Source: Mariprofundaceae bacterium (GTDB lineage: Bacteria; Pseudomonadota; Zetaproteobacteria; Mariprofundales; Mariprofundaceae). Taken from it: a stretch of 18,573 bases of DNA. Below are positions 1 through 9,158 of this stretch, in pieces. Where the stretch lies: contig JAUZQS010000120.1 of the NCBI GenBank assembly GCA_030950875.1, forward strand, positions 1 through 18,573, read 5' to 3'. The notes under the pieces are model-generated. The model was not told where the DNA came from. It did not search any database and saw only the letters and a program-made list of their open reading frames with translations. A program made the translations under genes and the position numbers. Positions within the stretch are counted from its first letter, which is position 1. Each line of letters begins with the position of its first letter.

Positions 1-1
1 A

Positions 2-1015
2 GCAGAATGTGGTGATTTGGTTGCCGTAGCTGGTTTGGAAAACATTAGTATCGGTGAAACTATGGCTGATAAAGCCAACCCTATCGCATTGCCTGTGATT
101 CATGTGGATGAACCGACTTTGAGCATGGAGCTACATGTCAATAACTCGCCTCTTGCAGGTACCGAAGGGAAATTCATTACCACACGTCAAATTCGTGATC
201 GTTTATTTAAAGAAGTTCGTACCAATGTTGCCATGAAAGTTGAAGAGACTGATTCGGCTGATATTTATAAGATTTCAGGTCGTGGTGAACTTCAAATTGG
301 TATTTTATTGGAAAACATGCGCCGTGAAGGGTTTGAAATGGCGGTTTCTCGTCCAACTGTGATTATTCGCACCATCAACGGTGTTAAAAAAGAGCCTTAT
401 GAAAGTGTTACCATCGATGTTCAATCAGAATATCAAGGTAGTGTTATTGAAAAGATGGGCATTCGTGGTGCAGAAATGACCAGCATGGAAACTACCGCTG
501 ATGGCATGACCCGCATTGAATTTATCGCTCCAACCCGTGGTTTGATTGGTTATACCTCAGAATTTATGACCGATACCCGTGGTACTGGCGTGATGAACCA
601 TGTGTTCCACGAATATGGTAACTATGTTGGCGCATTACCAGGCCGTTTAAATGGCGTGCTAATTGCCAATGCTCCTGGTGAAACTGTTTCCTTTGGCATG
701 TGGAAAATACAAGAACGTGGCAAGTTGTTCTTTGGCGCCAATGTGAAGATTTATGAAGGAATGGTTATCGGTATTCATAGCCGTGATAACGATTTGGTTG
801 TCAATGCCACACGTGAAAAGAAACTAACCAACGTACGTTCATCGGGTACCGATGAAGCGGTTAATTTAATTCCACCCATTAGCCTTTCATTGGAGCGCGC
901 TATTGAATTTATTGCCGATGATGAGTTGGTAGAAATTACACCAAAGAATATTCGCGTACGCAAACGTTTATTGACAGAAACTCAACGCAAACGCAGCACG
1001 CCGAAAAAGAAATAA
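2..1015 (+). CDS. typA: Ribosome-associated GTPase TypA/BipA, 3' part (5' end outside window)
   Basis: An open frame enters from the left edge in frame 2 and ends at TAA 1013-1015, giving 337 residues of a family normally about 600 long. The N-terminal GTPase domain and the gene start therefore lie outside the window. What remains is the end of the beta-barrel domain II (GDLVAVAGLENISIGET), the EF-G-like domains III and V (for example GELQIGILLENMRREGFE and APTRGLIGYTSEF) and the TypA-specific C-terminal domain, ending in a basic tail (KRSTPKKK). TypA is a translational GTPase that binds the ribosome and helps 50S assembly and growth under stress or cold. The visible half contains no catalytic residues, so activity cannot be judged. 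It is the only plus-strand gene and converges on the minus-strand series. The family call is very secure from the continuous match across conserved motifs. Confidence 0.97.
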   Translation, partial: AECGDLVAVAGLENISIGETMADKANPIALPVIHVDEPTLSMELHVNNSPLAGTEGKFITTRQIRDRLFKEVRTNVAMKVEETDSADIYKISGRGELQIGILLENMRREGFEMAVSRPTVIIRTINGVKKEPYESVTIDVQSEYQGSVIEKMGIRGAEMTSMETTADGMTRIEFIAPTRGLIGYTSEFMTDTRGTGVMNHVFHEYGNYVGALPGRLNGVLIANAPGETVSFGMWKIQERGKLFFGANVKIYEGMVIGIHSRDNDLVVNATREKKLTNVRSSGTDEAVNLIPPISLSLERAIEFIADDELVEITPKNIRVRKRLLTETQRKRSTPKKK

Positions 1016-1036
1016 ACAACGAATATCAAAATGCAC

Positions 1037-1069
1037 AAAAAGCCGCAGCTAACCCCTGCGGCTTTTTTT
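1037..1069 (+). terminator. Rho-independent terminator of typA (possibly bidirectional)
   Basis: Perfect inverted repeat AGCCGCAG (1041-1048) / CTGCGGCT (1056-1063) with a 7-nt loop. It is flanked by five A on the left (1037-1041) and seven T on the right (1063-1069), so A-T pairs can extend the stem. It begins 22 nt after the typA stop. The A-rich left flank would also give a shorter U-tract for transcripts arriving from the minus side. Confidence 0.9.
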
Positions 1070-1088
1070 ATGCCCTATCCAATTAACC

Positions 1089-1119
1089 AAAAAAAAGGTG
1101 AAAGCCAAAAGCTTCCACC
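1089..1119 (-). terminator. Rho-independent terminator of the rimP-to-cyclophilin operon
   Basis: Read on the minus strand, GGTGGAAGC pairs with GCTTTCACC (one G-T wobble) around a 5-nt loop and is followed directly by eight T (1096 down to 1089). It lies about 35 nt beyond the stop of the cyclophilin gene, in the right place to end the long minus-strand operon. Confidence 0.85.
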
Positions 1120-1152
1120 CCTTATTACTACAGTTTTACATCGAAACAGTGC

Positions 1153-1749
1153 TTAAGGTAAAACAGAAACCTTGATCATTAAGTCACCCTGTTTGATTTG
1201 ATCCAACACATCCAAACCTTCGGTCACCTGACCAAAAATCGTGTATTGACCATCCAAGTGAGGGGCAGGTGCGAAACAAATGTAAAACTGGCTTCCCGCT
1301 GAGTCTGGGTCTGATGAACGTGCCATCGCCAATGTTCCATGCACATGTTTGCGATCATTAAACTCCGCTTTTACTTTATATCCAGGGCCGCCCATACCAG
1401 TACCATCAGGATCACCACCTTGCGCCATAAACCCTGCAATCACACGATGGAATTTTAAGCCATCATAATAGCCTTTGCCTGCCAAAGCTTTGAAATTTGC
1501 CACTGTATTGGGGGCAGAATCAGGGTACAACTCGATAATCATATCACCATTTTTTGTTTCAATTTTAATATGGTTTCCTTCTGGAATACCTTCATCACCT
1601 GCTTGAGGCGCTTTACTAAACAGACCCATTTTTTTCTCCTTATTTGTTGTAGATTGATCTGCACATGCCTGCTGTCCAAAGGCCATAAAAGCAAGCAGCG
1701 ACATGGCTAAAATACGTGCGTAATATTGATGACCTATCATTGTTCTCAT
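1153..1749 (-). CDS. Cyclophilin-type peptidyl-prolyl cis-trans isomerase with optional signal peptide
   Basis: Catalyses proline cis-trans isomerisation during protein folding. The cyclophilin core covers residues ~58-198. It has the catalytic Arg in FHRV (R102), F107 and Q110 in GFMAQGGD, the GSQFYICF strand, and HLDGQYTIFGQV, where the tryptophan of eukaryotic CypA is replaced by His. The 198-residue form starts with ATG overlapping the truB stop (ATGA). It carries a hydrophobic segment (~residues 13-25) followed by ACA|DQ, suitable for signal peptidase I, which predicts a periplasmic enzyme. ATG at 1740 is an alternative long-form start with better spacing from GGGG. An internal in-frame ATG (1629, M41) has a near-perfect Shine-Dalgarno and would give a 158-residue cytoplasmic cyclophilin starting MGLFSK. 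Both forms may be made. It is the last gene of the operon. The family is certain; start and location are open. Confidence 0.93.
   Translation of the reverse strand: MRTMIGHQYYARILAMSLLAFMAFGQQACADQSTTNKEKKMGLFSKAPQAGDEGIPEGNHIKIETKNGDMIIELYPDSAPNTVANFKALAGKGYYDGLKFHRVIAGFMAQGGDPDGTGMGGPGYKVKAEFNDRKHVHGTLAMARSSDPDSAGSQFYICFAPAPHLDGQYTIFGQVTEGLDVLDQIKQGDLMIKVSVLP
1627..1642 (-). promoter_or_regulatory. Internal ribosome binding site and ATG within the cyclophilin gene
   Basis: On the minus strand TAAGGAG (1642-1636) stands 6 nt before an in-frame ATG (1629-1627). This is the strongest SD match near this gene and better than that of the upstream starts. It lies between the signal peptide and the catalytic domain and encodes part of the linker (NKEKK), so it could set the start of a leaderless isoform. 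Confidence 0.6.
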
Positions 1750-2660
1750 TCCCCTTTCGATGTAAATAGATGTTGCGAAGATGGCAAAATCCGCAATGGA
1801 TGCAAGACCATGCGATGCATACCAGGCTTTAATTCGCCCGTACCAAGCAATAACTCATTACAAATAACAGCCACAGTACCCTCCGTTTTCTGTTCAAGCT
1901 GTATACGTTGACCATTCAAAAAACGCCATGCATCATCTTTATTCAATTCACAGCTTGGAAAATCACGCAACCACTGACGCAATGGCAAGACAGCCTGTTG
2001 TTTAGCCTCTTTCAAACAATCTTCTGTCACCAACATGGATTCGGACCAACCACCCGTTGATGTGCGGCGCAATGCAGTCACACAGCCGCCCATATCCAAC
2101 TTCTCACCAATATCACGGGCTAGAGAACGAATATATGTCCCTTTTGAGCATAATACATCCAAACTTACATAGGGGAAATCAAAGCTAAGTAACTCTAACT
2201 TATGAATACAAATATCACGTGCTTTAAGCACTACAGACTCACCTTTACGCGCCATAGCATGGGCTCGTTTTCCATCCACGCGAATTGCCGAATAAATAGG
2301 TGGTATTTGCTGCTGCTTACCTTGAAATAAAGACAATACATCCATCAATGCTTGTCTATCAACCATATTTTCAAAACGAGCTATAACCTCACCTTCACAA
2401 TCCAGCGTGTCTGTTTGATAACTTAAGTCGAAAGTCACTGTATAACGTTTGTCAGCATTTAATCCCAACTCAGAAAAACGTGTCGCATCACCCAATAAAA
2501 TAGGTAACATGCCTGTAGCCAAGGGGTCTAATGTGCCTGCATGCCCCGCTTTAACGCGCTTTTTTCCTGCTTCTGAGAAAATGCGAATAACTTCATTGAC
2601 TGCACGGCGCGAAGTCCAACCAAGCGGTTTATCCAAAAATACCACGCCCGAAACAGTCAT
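1746..2660 (-). CDS. truB: tRNA pseudouridine(55) synthase TruB
   Basis: Isomerises U55 to pseudouridine in the T-loop of tRNAs and acts as a tRNA folding chaperone. The 304 residues start MTVSGVVFLDKPLGWTSRRAV. They carry the TruB signature HAGTLDPLATGMLP with the catalytic aspartate at D45, the KRYTVTFDL strand with the conserved Tyr, the CSKGTYIRSLARDIG motif, and a C-terminal PUA-like segment. Length fits the gammaproteobacterial family. The ATG overlaps the stop of the DHH gene (ATGA), and the truB stop in turn overlaps the cyclophilin start, so both junctions look translationally coupled. In many gammaproteobacteria rpsO-pnp follows truB. Here a cyclophilin gene and a terminator follow instead. 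Confidence 0.97.
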   Translation of the reverse strand: MTVSGVVFLDKPLGWTSRRAVNEVIRIFSEAGKKRVKAGHAGTLDPLATGMLPILLGDATRFSELGLNADKRYTVTFDLSYQTDTLDCEGEVIARFENMVDRQALMDVLSLFQGKQQQIPPIYSAIRVDGKRAHAMARKGESVVLKARDICIHKLELLSFDFPYVSLDVLCSKGTYIRSLARDIGEKLDMGGCVTALRRTSTGGWSESMLVTEDCLKEAKQQAVLPLRQWLRDFPSCELNKDDAWRFLNGQRIQLEQKTEGTVAVICNELLLGTGELKPGMHRMVLHPLRILPSSQHLFTSKGE

Positions 2661-3643
2661 AAACTCAGCATGTCCACCAAGGCATGTTTAATTTCTTTTT
2701 GCACCTTATCCAATGTCCCAAACAGGGTGCAACCTGCTGCATACTGATGGCCACCGCCACCCAATTTTCCAGCCACAACACCCACATCACAAGGGGATTT
2801 AGCACGAAAACTAACCTTCCATTCCTGTGGCTTCTCTTCGCGTATAAAAACAGCGATATCCACACCTTCAATACTGCGTGCATAATCAATAAAACCTTCT
2901 GAATCCTCACCGCACAGGCCTGTTTTTTCATATAAATGATGAGCAATAGAAATCCATGCTGTGCGACCATCATGACAAATATCCAGACTATCCAAAGCAT
3001 ATTTTAACAATTCAAAACGCGCCGGTTTATGGCTTCGATAAATGGATTGTGCCGCCAATTCAACATCTGCACCCGCATCAATCAAATCTGCCGTCATGCG
3101 ATGTACATCAGCACTAACACTCGCCAAACGAAAACTTGCTGTGTCCGTCAAAACCGCAGCATAAATTGCCGCTGCCGATGATGCATCAAGCGGTATATTT
3201 AGATATTGCAGAAGATCATAAATCATCGCCCCTGTAGCACAATAACGGGCATCAATCACATTGATCGAGCCATATTGCGTGTTACTAGCATGATGATCAA
3301 TATTGATCAGCGTTTTACCTTCAAAATATGATGGATCCACACCCAAACGCCCCAATGAACCGGCATCAACGGCAATCACAACATCTGAACAAGCAATACC
3401 ATCGGGTATTTCACCATGTGTAATAAGCTCTACCGCTGGCAAATAGCGGCAAATATATGGAGCAATATCTCTGTTATGCATCACAACGCTTTTACCCATC
3501 GCTTTTAAAGCATGGTAAACAGCTAATTGTGAACCAATCGTATCTGCATCAGGGCTAACATGTGCAATAATATGAATCTGTTTTGCTTGTTGCACAGCAT
3601 CCAAAACTGGCTGCCACTGAACATCGGCATAAAGAACGCTCAA
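2657..3643 (-). CDS. nrnA: DHH/DHHA1 phosphoesterase, NrnA-like (nano-RNase / pAp phosphatase)
   Basis: The 328 residues have the full DHH-DHHA1 layout. The metal-binding sites are HVSPDADTIGS (H28, D32, D34), AVDAGSLG (D93), NIDHHASN (116-118) and LTDTASF (D167). The C-terminal substrate-binding GGGGHQYAAG lies at 295-304. NrnA-type enzymes degrade 2-5 nt RNAs to mononucleotides and dephosphorylate 3'-phosphoadenosine 5'-phosphate in the cytoplasm. The length and the single DHHA1 domain distinguish it from RecJ. The start is TTG, overlapping the rbfA stop as TTGA. No other start lies nearby, and only a weak GGA precedes it, so translation probably depends on coupling. Placement between rbfA and truB is the order seen in Gram-positive bacteria and several other lineages, not in E. 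coli. Precise substrate preference (nanoRNA, pAp or cyclic-dinucleotide products) cannot be read from sequence. Confidence 0.92.
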   Translation of the reverse strand: MSVLYADVQWQPVLDAVQQAKQIHIIAHVSPDADTIGSQLAVYHALKAMGKSVVMHNRDIAPYICRYLPAVELITHGEIPDGIACSDVVIAVDAGSLGRLGVDPSYFEGKTLINIDHHASNTQYGSINVIDARYCATGAMIYDLLQYLNIPLDASSAAAIYAAVLTDTASFRLASVSADVHRMTADLIDAGADVELAAQSIYRSHKPARFELLKYALDSLDICHDGRTAWISIAHHLYEKTGLCGEDSEGFIDYARSIEGVDIAVFIREEKPQEWKVSFRAKSPCDVGVVAGKLGGGGHQYAAGCTLFGTLDKVQKEIKHALVDMLSL

Positions 3644-3987
3644 GCGCGATCCAAGTTATTCAACAACTCAACCATATCATTGCCAGCATCCAAGGCTGTA
3701 TCCCACGAAAAATTCAACTTCGGAAGGCGTTTTTTACCCATGGATCGACGCAAGGCATGCTCAAAATGAGGTGTCATACGTTTCAATTTATCCACCAGTA
3801 TATCCGCCTCATCACGTTTCATTCCATGTACTTTAATCACTGCACTTTGATTATCGCGCGATACATCCACCGATGTAATGACCATGCCCAAAAAGCATGG
3901 ATCATTGGCATCGCGTTGTATCATCGTGGTGATTAAACGTTGGATATCCGCCTCTATACGGTGTTTCGCTGGTGATTTATCTGCCAT
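3640..3987 (-). CDS. rbfA: 30S ribosome-binding factor RbfA
   Basis: A 115-residue protein of normal RbfA length with the KH-like fold signature. It begins with an N-terminal basic helix (RIEADIQRLITTMIQR), followed by the DPCFLGMVITSVDVSRDNQSA strand region and the C-terminal MGKKRLPKLNFSWDTALDAG, equivalent to the RRVPELHFxxD segment of homologues. RbfA binds immature 30S subunits and helps 16S rRNA 5'-end and helix 44 maturation. It starts 9 nt after the infB stop. No clear SD is visible, so reinitiation by ribosomes finishing infB is likely. The stop overlaps the TTG start of the DHH gene. Confidence 0.95.
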   Translation of the reverse strand: MADKSPAKHRIEADIQRLITTMIQRDANDPCFLGMVITSVDVSRDNQSAVIKVHGMKRDEADILVDKLKRMTPHFEHALRRSMGKKRLPKLNFSWDTALDAGNDMVELLNNLDRA

Positions 3988-3996
3988 ATCAGTGGT

Positions 3997-6900
3997 TTAC
4001 AGTGTTGCCGCAACTTCTTCAATGATATAAAACTCGAAGCAATCGCCCTCTTTTACATCATTGAATTTATCCACGCCAATACCACATTCATAACCAGCTT
4101 TTACTTCTTTCACATCATCTTTAAAACGACGCAAGGAAGCAAGTTCACCATCATAAATCATTACATTATCACGCATAACGCGCACTTTCGAGCCGCGTGT
4201 AACAAAGCCTTCGGTTACATACGTCCCTGCTACAGCACCAATCTTCGGAACCATAATAACCTGACGGACTTCTGCTTCACCTGTAACCTTCTCAACTTGA
4301 TCTGGTGTTAATTCACCAGCCATTGCGGCACGAACATCATCAATCGCATCATAAATTACTTTATAGAAACGAACATCCACGCCATGATCAGCAGCCAATT
4401 TCTTCGCTTGTCTTTCAGGGCGAACATTAAAACCAATCACCATCGCACCCGATGCTGAGGCCAACATAATATCTGACTCAGTAATCGCACCAATGCCTTT
4501 ATGAACCAATTTCACTTTCACTTCATCCGTACCCTGTTTAACCAAGGTATCAGCCATGGCTTCAACCGAGCCCGTTACATCACCCTTAATAATCACAGGA
4601 ACTTCTGCCACATCACTCTTCACAGCTGCAAACATATCATCAAAGCTTGCACGCTTCGTCGATGCTTCTTTCAACTGGCGTTCTTTTTCCTTACGATAAG
4701 AAATAATATCACGAGCCTGTCTATCATTTGCAACCGTAACAATATCCTGCCCCGCTTCGGGTACAGATTCCAAGCCTAGCAGTTCAAACGGAACCGATGG
4801 TCCAGCCGTACGATGTTGCACAGCATTTTCATCTACAATCGCACGAATACGACCTGTTACCATTCCTACAACAACGATATCACCTTTATTAAAGGTACCA
4901 TTTTGAACAAGAACTGTTGCCACAGGTCCACGGCCTTTATCCAAACGTGATTCAACCACAACACCACGACCAACACCCTCTGGATTGGCTCGTAATTCCA
5001 AAACTTCCGTTTGCAATGCAAGCATTTCAAGAAGATCATCCAAGCCTTGACCAGTATGTGCAGAAACTTCCACAAAGATTGTATCTCCACCCCAGTCTTC
5101 AGAAATAATTTCATGTTCGGACAACTGACGTTTTACATTTTCAGGGTTAGCGCCATCTTTATCCATTTTATTAATGGCAACGATAATCGGCACACCTGCA
5201 GCTTTTGCATGGTTCAATGCTTCAACTGTTTGTGGCATCACACCATCATCTGCGGCAACCACCAATACCGCCACATCCGTCAGCTTTGCACCACGCGCAC
5301 GCAAACCGGTAAACGCTTCATGACCCGGTGTATCAACAAACACTACGCGTTCGCCACCGTCAAGTTTAACCATGTAAGCACCGATATGCTGAGTAATACC
5401 ACCCGCTTCACCCTCTGCGACCTTGGCTTTGCGAAGTGCATCAAGAATAGAGGTTTTACCATGATCGACATGCCCCATAACCACTACAACAGGAGGACGC
5501 GGTTGCAAACCTTCATCATTCTCATCAATCACTTCAACCAATACATCTTCCACAGCCGCTGCATTGATAAGCTTGGCTTTATGACCAAACTCTTCTACAA
5601 GCAATATCGCAGTATCAGCATCAATATTATCATTTGTTGCAACCACTGAACCCATTTCCATTAACTTTTTCAAAACCTCAGTTGTTTTCGTTGCCATACG
5701 ACTGGCCAACTCAGATACTACAATCGGGTTGGTCACTTCCACTTCACGAATAACAAATGCTTCATCATCTTTGGTGATGATGTTTGCACCACGACGGCGA
5801 CCACCCTTTGCCAATCTAGCCATACGCTCTTCCTGCTGAGGTGTAAGGACTTCATGACGCTTGGATGAATAAGAACGACGTGCAGCTTTTTCACCTGGCG
5901 ATAAGCGACGCTGCTGTTGACGCTGTGGACCACCTGGACCACGACGTTTCACCGCTGCTGGCCCTGTTGCATTTGGATCTGGTGTCACTGCAACCGATGG
6001 TGAACGACGTGTCGTAGCGGCTGTGTTTGCACCCACCCCTGGACGATTCGGGCGACCTGCACCACCACGGTTACTATTATTCTCACGGCGACGATCATTA
6101 CGTTCTTTGGTGATTTTCGCTTCAATTTGTTTTAATGATGATTTTGGTGCTTTTGATGCAGCAATTTGAGCTGGAGTTAAACCAGTTCGAATCGTTGTTC
6201 TAGGCCCTGATGCGGGACGTTTTTGCTGACCAGAACCAGCTGGGCGATTCGGGTTCGGACGCGCGCCAGGCCGTGCTTGGCGATTCGGATTCGGACGCTC
6301 ACCAGGGCGTGTTGGGCGATTCGGGTTCGGGCGCTCACCAGGACGTGCTGGACGATTCGGGTTCGGACGCTCATTCGGGCGTGTCGAACGATTTGGGTTT
6401 GGACGTGATGCACGTGCTTCGGCTCGTTTGGCTCGTTCTTCCTGTTCACGAAGCTTGGCTTGTTCTTTATTCTTTTCAACAGCTTGAGCTGCCATTTGAG
6501 CAGGAGAAAGCTTTTTAACAGCTGGCTTCTTGACTGCATCAGTAGCTTTAGACTCGGTCTTCACTGAAGGCTTTTGAGTTTTTACAGCTGGTTTTGTAGT
6601 TGATGCAGGCTTCTTCACTTCAGGTGTCTTTTTCACCTCAACAGCTTGTGCAACCACTTCCTTAACAGCTATCTTTTCAGGCGTGCTTACAGGCTCTTTC
6701 TTCAATGAAAGTTTGCCATCCGAAGGCGCTGTCGATTTAACAACATTATCCGAAACCTTAGCTTTGGGTGCTACGCGACGGCGGCGGACTGCAACTTGCA
6801 CAGTGCGACCTCTACCTTCAACACTGGAACCACGATCTTGTTGCCCGGCCACAATTGGACGACTCAATGTCAATGTTTTCCCTCCAGAGCCACTTTTCGC

Positions 6901-7059
6901 AGGTTCTTTCAAGTTTGTCTTGATTTTACCCATGTCTTCATCATTCAACATCGTGGTTGGACCTGTAACAGCAACACCACAGCTACTAGCTGCGCGTTTT
7001 ACATCTGCTACTTCAACATTCAATTCTTTTGCCAATTCGAGCACGCGTTTATTCGCCAT
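3997..7059 (-). CDS. infB: Translation initiation factor IF-2
   Basis: GTPase that places initiator fMet-tRNA on the 30S subunit and promotes 50S joining. The 1020 residues fit the long proteobacterial form. An IF2-N domain is at 1-50. A long charged, low-complexity linker follows, containing a 12-residue tandem repeat (~212-272). A second IF2-N domain lies around 435-500. The G domain has G1 GHVDHGKT (529-536), [10 protein letters not shown] as switch I, DTPGH (576-580), NKMDK (630-634) and SAHTGQG. Domains II, III and C1 follow, then C2 ending GECFEF-like ([12 protein letters not shown]). ATG at 7059 has AAGG 6 nt upstream and overlaps the end of the ylxR gene by 11 nt. All GTPase motifs are intact. 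Shorter IF2 isoforms from internal starts are known in E. coli; none is clearly marked here. Confidence 0.98.
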   Translation of the reverse strand: MANKRVLELAKELNVEVADVKRAASSCGVAVTGPTTMLNDEDMGKIKTNLKEPAKSGSGGKTLTLSRPIVAGQQDRGSSVEGRGRTVQVAVRRRRVAPKAKVSDNVVKSTAPSDGKLSLKKEPVSTPEKIAVKEVVAQAVEVKKTPEVKKPASTTKPAVKTQKPSVKTESKATDAVKKPAVKKLSPAQMAAQAVEKNKEQAKLREQEERAKRAEARASRPNPNRSTRPNERPNPNRPARPGERPNPNRPTRPGERPNPNRQARPGARPNPNRPAGSGQQKRPASGPRTTIRTGLTPAQIAASKAPKSSLKQIEAKITKERNDRRRENNSNRGGAGRPNRPGVGANTAATTRRSPSVAVTPDPNATGPAAVKRRGPGGPQRQQQRRLSPGEKAARRSYSSKRHEVLTPQQEERMARLAKGGRRRGANIITKDDEAFVIREVEVTNPIVVSELASRMATKTTEVLKKLMEMGSVVATNDNIDADTAILLVEEFGHKAKLINAAAVEDVLVEVIDENDEGLQPRPPVVVVMGHVDHGKTSILDALRKAKVAEGEAGGITQHIGAYMVKLDGGERVVFVDTPGHEAFTGLRARGAKLTDVAVLVVAADDGVMPQTVEALNHAKAAGVPIIVAINKMDKDGANPENVKRQLSEHEIISEDWGGDTIFVEVSAHTGQGLDDLLEMLALQTEVLELRANPEGVGRGVVVESRLDKGRGPVATVLVQNGTFNKGDIVVVGMVTGRIRAIVDENAVQHRTAGPSVPFELLGLESVPEAGQDIVTVANDRQARDIISYRKEKERQLKEASTKRASFDDMFAAVKSDVAEVPVIIKGDVTGSVEAMADTLVKQGTDEVKVKLVHKGIGAITESDIMLASASGAMVIGFNVRPERQAKKLAADHGVDVRFYKVIYDAIDDVRAAMAGELTPDQVEKVTGEAEVRQVIMVPKIGAVAGTYVTEGFVTRGSKVRVMRDNVMIYDGELASLRRFKDDVKEVKAGYECGIGVDKFNDVKEGDCFEFYIIEEVAATL
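6245..6424 (-). repeat. 36-bp tandem repeat, about five copies, coding part of the IF-2 linker
   Basis: The core CGATTCGG (plus strand) recurs at 6245, 6281, 6317, 6353 and, degenerate (CGATTTGG), at 6389, exactly 36 bp apart. In protein it encodes a 12-residue unit of the form [12 protein letters not shown]. The outermost copies have diverged and the middle ones are nearly identical, the usual sign of unit duplication by slippage or unequal exchange. The frame is preserved. Confidence 0.9.
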
Positions 7060-7699
7060 TGCTTACCTTGCTTCCTTTTATTCGCCCATACCAGGCGCAA
7101 TACCGTTGCAACTTTGCTGTTTTTTTAGAAACAGACAATGCCACCACAGACATTTTACCCCGTTGAAAGACATTTACCAGACAAGCCTCTGGCAAACCAT
7201 TCAACGACGTTGTTTTCAACCCTGCCTCACCACGCTTTTTAACAGCATCCATGACTTGCCGTACCAAAGCCTGACCCGCTTCTTCTGCCAATAGCAGTAG
7301 AAGCTCCGCATTCTTCCACATTTGATGCATCACTGCATCCCTTCCAATCGCAGCACTTGGTTTCAAGCGCGTTAACTGCAAAGCAATGTGTTGCGAGAGA
7401 ATATCCAACAAACGCTCTTGCAACCCATCCCACTGTGGAAAAACTATTTTATGTTTGCTTCGCAACACACCCAATCGCTTATCACTCAACGATGACAGGC
7501 ATGGCACATCCATACATAAATAAAACCCTCTTCCAGGGGCTTTTGCCAATAAATCTGGCCAAATTAAACCAGAATCATCCGCCACCAACCGCAACATAGA
7601 TGATTTCTCATCCTTCTTGCGGCAGGCAAAACATGACCGTACAGATGTACGATTATGCGTTAAATCATTCAAACCAACCACTGGCCTCACGTGCTGCAA
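7049..7699 (-). CDS. YlxR (DUF448/RnpM-type) RNA-binding protein fused to an L7Ae-like domain
   Basis: Residues ~20-80 are the YlxR fold: RSCFACRKK with C23 and C26, LRLVADDSG, and PGRGFYLC with C62. Residues ~85-205 resemble the L7Ae/L30e RNA-binding fold (AIGRDAVMHQMWKNAELLLLLAEEAG, then VNVFQRGKMSVVALS). Such fusions sit between nusA and infB in alphaproteobacteria and some other groups, while Gram-positives keep the two as separate genes. YlxR/RnpM has been linked to RNase P; the function of the fusion is unknown. The start is unclear. The longest frame begins at TTG 7699, 35 nt inside nusA. GTG 7690 and TTG 7672 are alternatives, and homologues usually start close to the first Cys pair. 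The stop overlaps infB. Family assignment is good, start weak. Confidence 0.85.
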   Translation of the reverse strand: MQHVRPVVGLNDLTHNRTSVRSCFACRKKDEKSSMLRLVADDSGLIWPDLLAKAPGRGFYLCMDVPCLSSLSDKRLGVLRSKHKIVFPQWDGLQERLLDILSQHIALQLTRLKPSAAIGRDAVMHQMWKNAELLLLLAEEAGQALVRQVMDAVKKRGEAGLKTTSLNGLPEACLVNVFQRGKMSVVALSVSKKTAKLQRYCAWYGRIKGSKVSNGE

Positions 7700-9137
7700 T
7701 AATCAAAGCAGCAGCAGCTTCGCTCTCCAAACCTTCAATACCTTCAACATCATCCGCCGCTGCGTCTGCCAAAGCTGCAACTGAAAGCATATCACGCTCT
7801 GCCAATTGCGCTGCGATCTCACGTGTCATTCCTGGTAAATCCAACAAAGACACACTACTTTCATCGCCATCTTCTGAGGACTTCTGCAAGGCCTGATCCA
7901 GTAAAGAATTACGCGCACGTTTCTGAATTTCTAGTGCCAAATCATCATCCAAACCTTCAACAGCAGCAATATCAGCAACTTCACAATACGCCAAATCGGC
8001 CAACGACATAAAGCCTTCTGCCACCAATAGGTCAGCAAAGTCAGCATCTACATCCAAACCAGACGTAAAGGCTTCTTTGGCTTCTTTTATTTCTCCAACA
8101 CGCTTTTCTTGCTCTTCGCCTGTCGTCATCAACTCAATATTCCAACCTGTTAACTCAGAAGCCAAACGCACGTTTTGACCACGACGACCAATCGCAATTG
8201 CCAAGTTTTCTTCATTCACGGCCACTTCAATGGTATTATTTTCTTCATCAACAAGCACACGATCAATTTCAGCTGGAGCCAATGCGTTGATCACAAATGT
8301 TGCTGGATCTTCTGTCCACTCAATAATATCAACGCGTTCGCCATGCAATTCATTCACTACCGCCTGTACACGCGCACCACGCATACCCACACATGCGCCA
8401 ACAGGATCAATGCCTGCATCCATAGAAATTACTGCAATTTTACTGCGCGAACCTGGATCACGAGAAATAGCTTGAATGGTAATTAAATTATCTTGGATTT
8501 CAGGCACTTCTTGCTCAAACAAGCGTAACACCATGCCTGCATCAGCACGCGACAAAAAGACCAGTGCACCTTTCGGCTGATTACGCACTTCACGCAAATA
8601 TGCCCGCACACGATCACCCTGACGATACGATTCGCGAGGCAATAAATCTTCACGGTACATCACTGCTTCACCACGGCCCAAATCTACATATACATTACCA
8701 CGCTCAACACGTTTCACGATACCTGTAATCAATTCGCCCACACGCGGTTCATATTCAGCAACCACACGATCGCGCTCCGCTTCACGAATCTTTTGGTTAA
8801 TCACCTGTTTGGCTGTTTGCGCTGCAATACGCCCCAACTCAATCGGTGCCAATGGCTCACGAAATTCCGTGCCTAGTTCAGCATCTGCCTGCAAAGCTTT
8901 GCCTGCTTCTAGACTAAGCTCGTTTTCTTCGTCTTCAACTTCTTCAACCACTACACGTACATGAGACAAGCCAATTTCACCTGTATCACGATCCATTTTG
9001 GCATCAACAACCTTACTGCCATACGTCCGACGTGCCGCAGTTTTAATAGCTTGTTCCATCGCTTCAATTACTAACTCGCAATCAACAGCCTTTTCACGCG
9101 CTACTGCCTCGGCAACCTGCATCATATCAACACTCAT
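7665..9137 (-). CDS. nusA: Transcription termination/antitermination factor NusA
   Basis: Binds RNA polymerase and nascent RNA, stimulates pausing and intrinsic termination, and takes part in antitermination complexes. The 490 residues match the E. coli type (495). The N-terminal RNAP-binding domain is at 1-~125. The S1 domain is at ~133-195 (GELITGIVKRVERGNVYVDL). KH1 includes GACVGMRGARV and KH2 includes IGRRGQNVRLASELTGW. Two C-terminal acidic helix-hairpin-helix repeats (~360-490) follow, with LVAEGFMSLADLAY, VEGLDDD and LAERDMLSVAALAD. These repeats are typical of gamma and related proteobacteria and bind the alpha-CTD in E. coli. ATG 9137 follows rimP by 21 nt and has GAGG 9 nt upstream. 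NusA commonly regulates its own operon, which is relevant to the leader terminator ahead of rimP. Confidence 0.98.
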   Translation of the reverse strand: MSVDMMQVAEAVAREKAVDCELVIEAMEQAIKTAARRTYGSKVVDAKMDRDTGEIGLSHVRVVVEEVEDEENELSLEAGKALQADAELGTEFREPLAPIELGRIAAQTAKQVINQKIREAERDRVVAEYEPRVGELITGIVKRVERGNVYVDLGRGEAVMYREDLLPRESYRQGDRVRAYLREVRNQPKGALVFLSRADAGMVLRLFEQEVPEIQDNLITIQAISRDPGSRSKIAVISMDAGIDPVGACVGMRGARVQAVVNELHGERVDIIEWTEDPATFVINALAPAEIDRVLVDEENNTIEVAVNEENLAIAIGRRGQNVRLASELTGWNIELMTTGEEQEKRVGEIKEAKEAFTSGLDVDADFADLLVAEGFMSLADLAYCEVADIAAVEGLDDDLALEIQKRARNSLLDQALQKSSEDGDESSVSLLDLPGMTREIAAQLAERDMLSVAALADAAADDVEGIEGLESEAAAALIIAAREASGWFE

Positions 9138-9158
9138 TGTCGTTAACCTCGACTCACT

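Noticed and set aside
1660..1680. Lipoprotein signal in the cyclophilin precursor (Cys29)
   Set aside because: The residues before the Cys (GQQA) do not fit the lipobox, which needs Leu/Val/Ile at -3. ACA|DQ fits signal peptidase I better.
5011..5649. Plus-strand frame of 212 codons opposite infB
   Set aside because: It lies entirely antisense to conserved IF-2 GTPase codons, and its composition (many His, Asn, Thr, Cys) is that of a reverse-complement shadow.
6245..6424. Evenly spaced repeats as a CRISPR array
   Set aside because: Units are contiguous 36-bp tandem copies without unique spacers and are in frame inside infB.
6683..7294. Plus-strand frame of 203 codons opposite infB and ylxR
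   Set aside because: Antisense shadow of two well-supported genes with no family resemblance.
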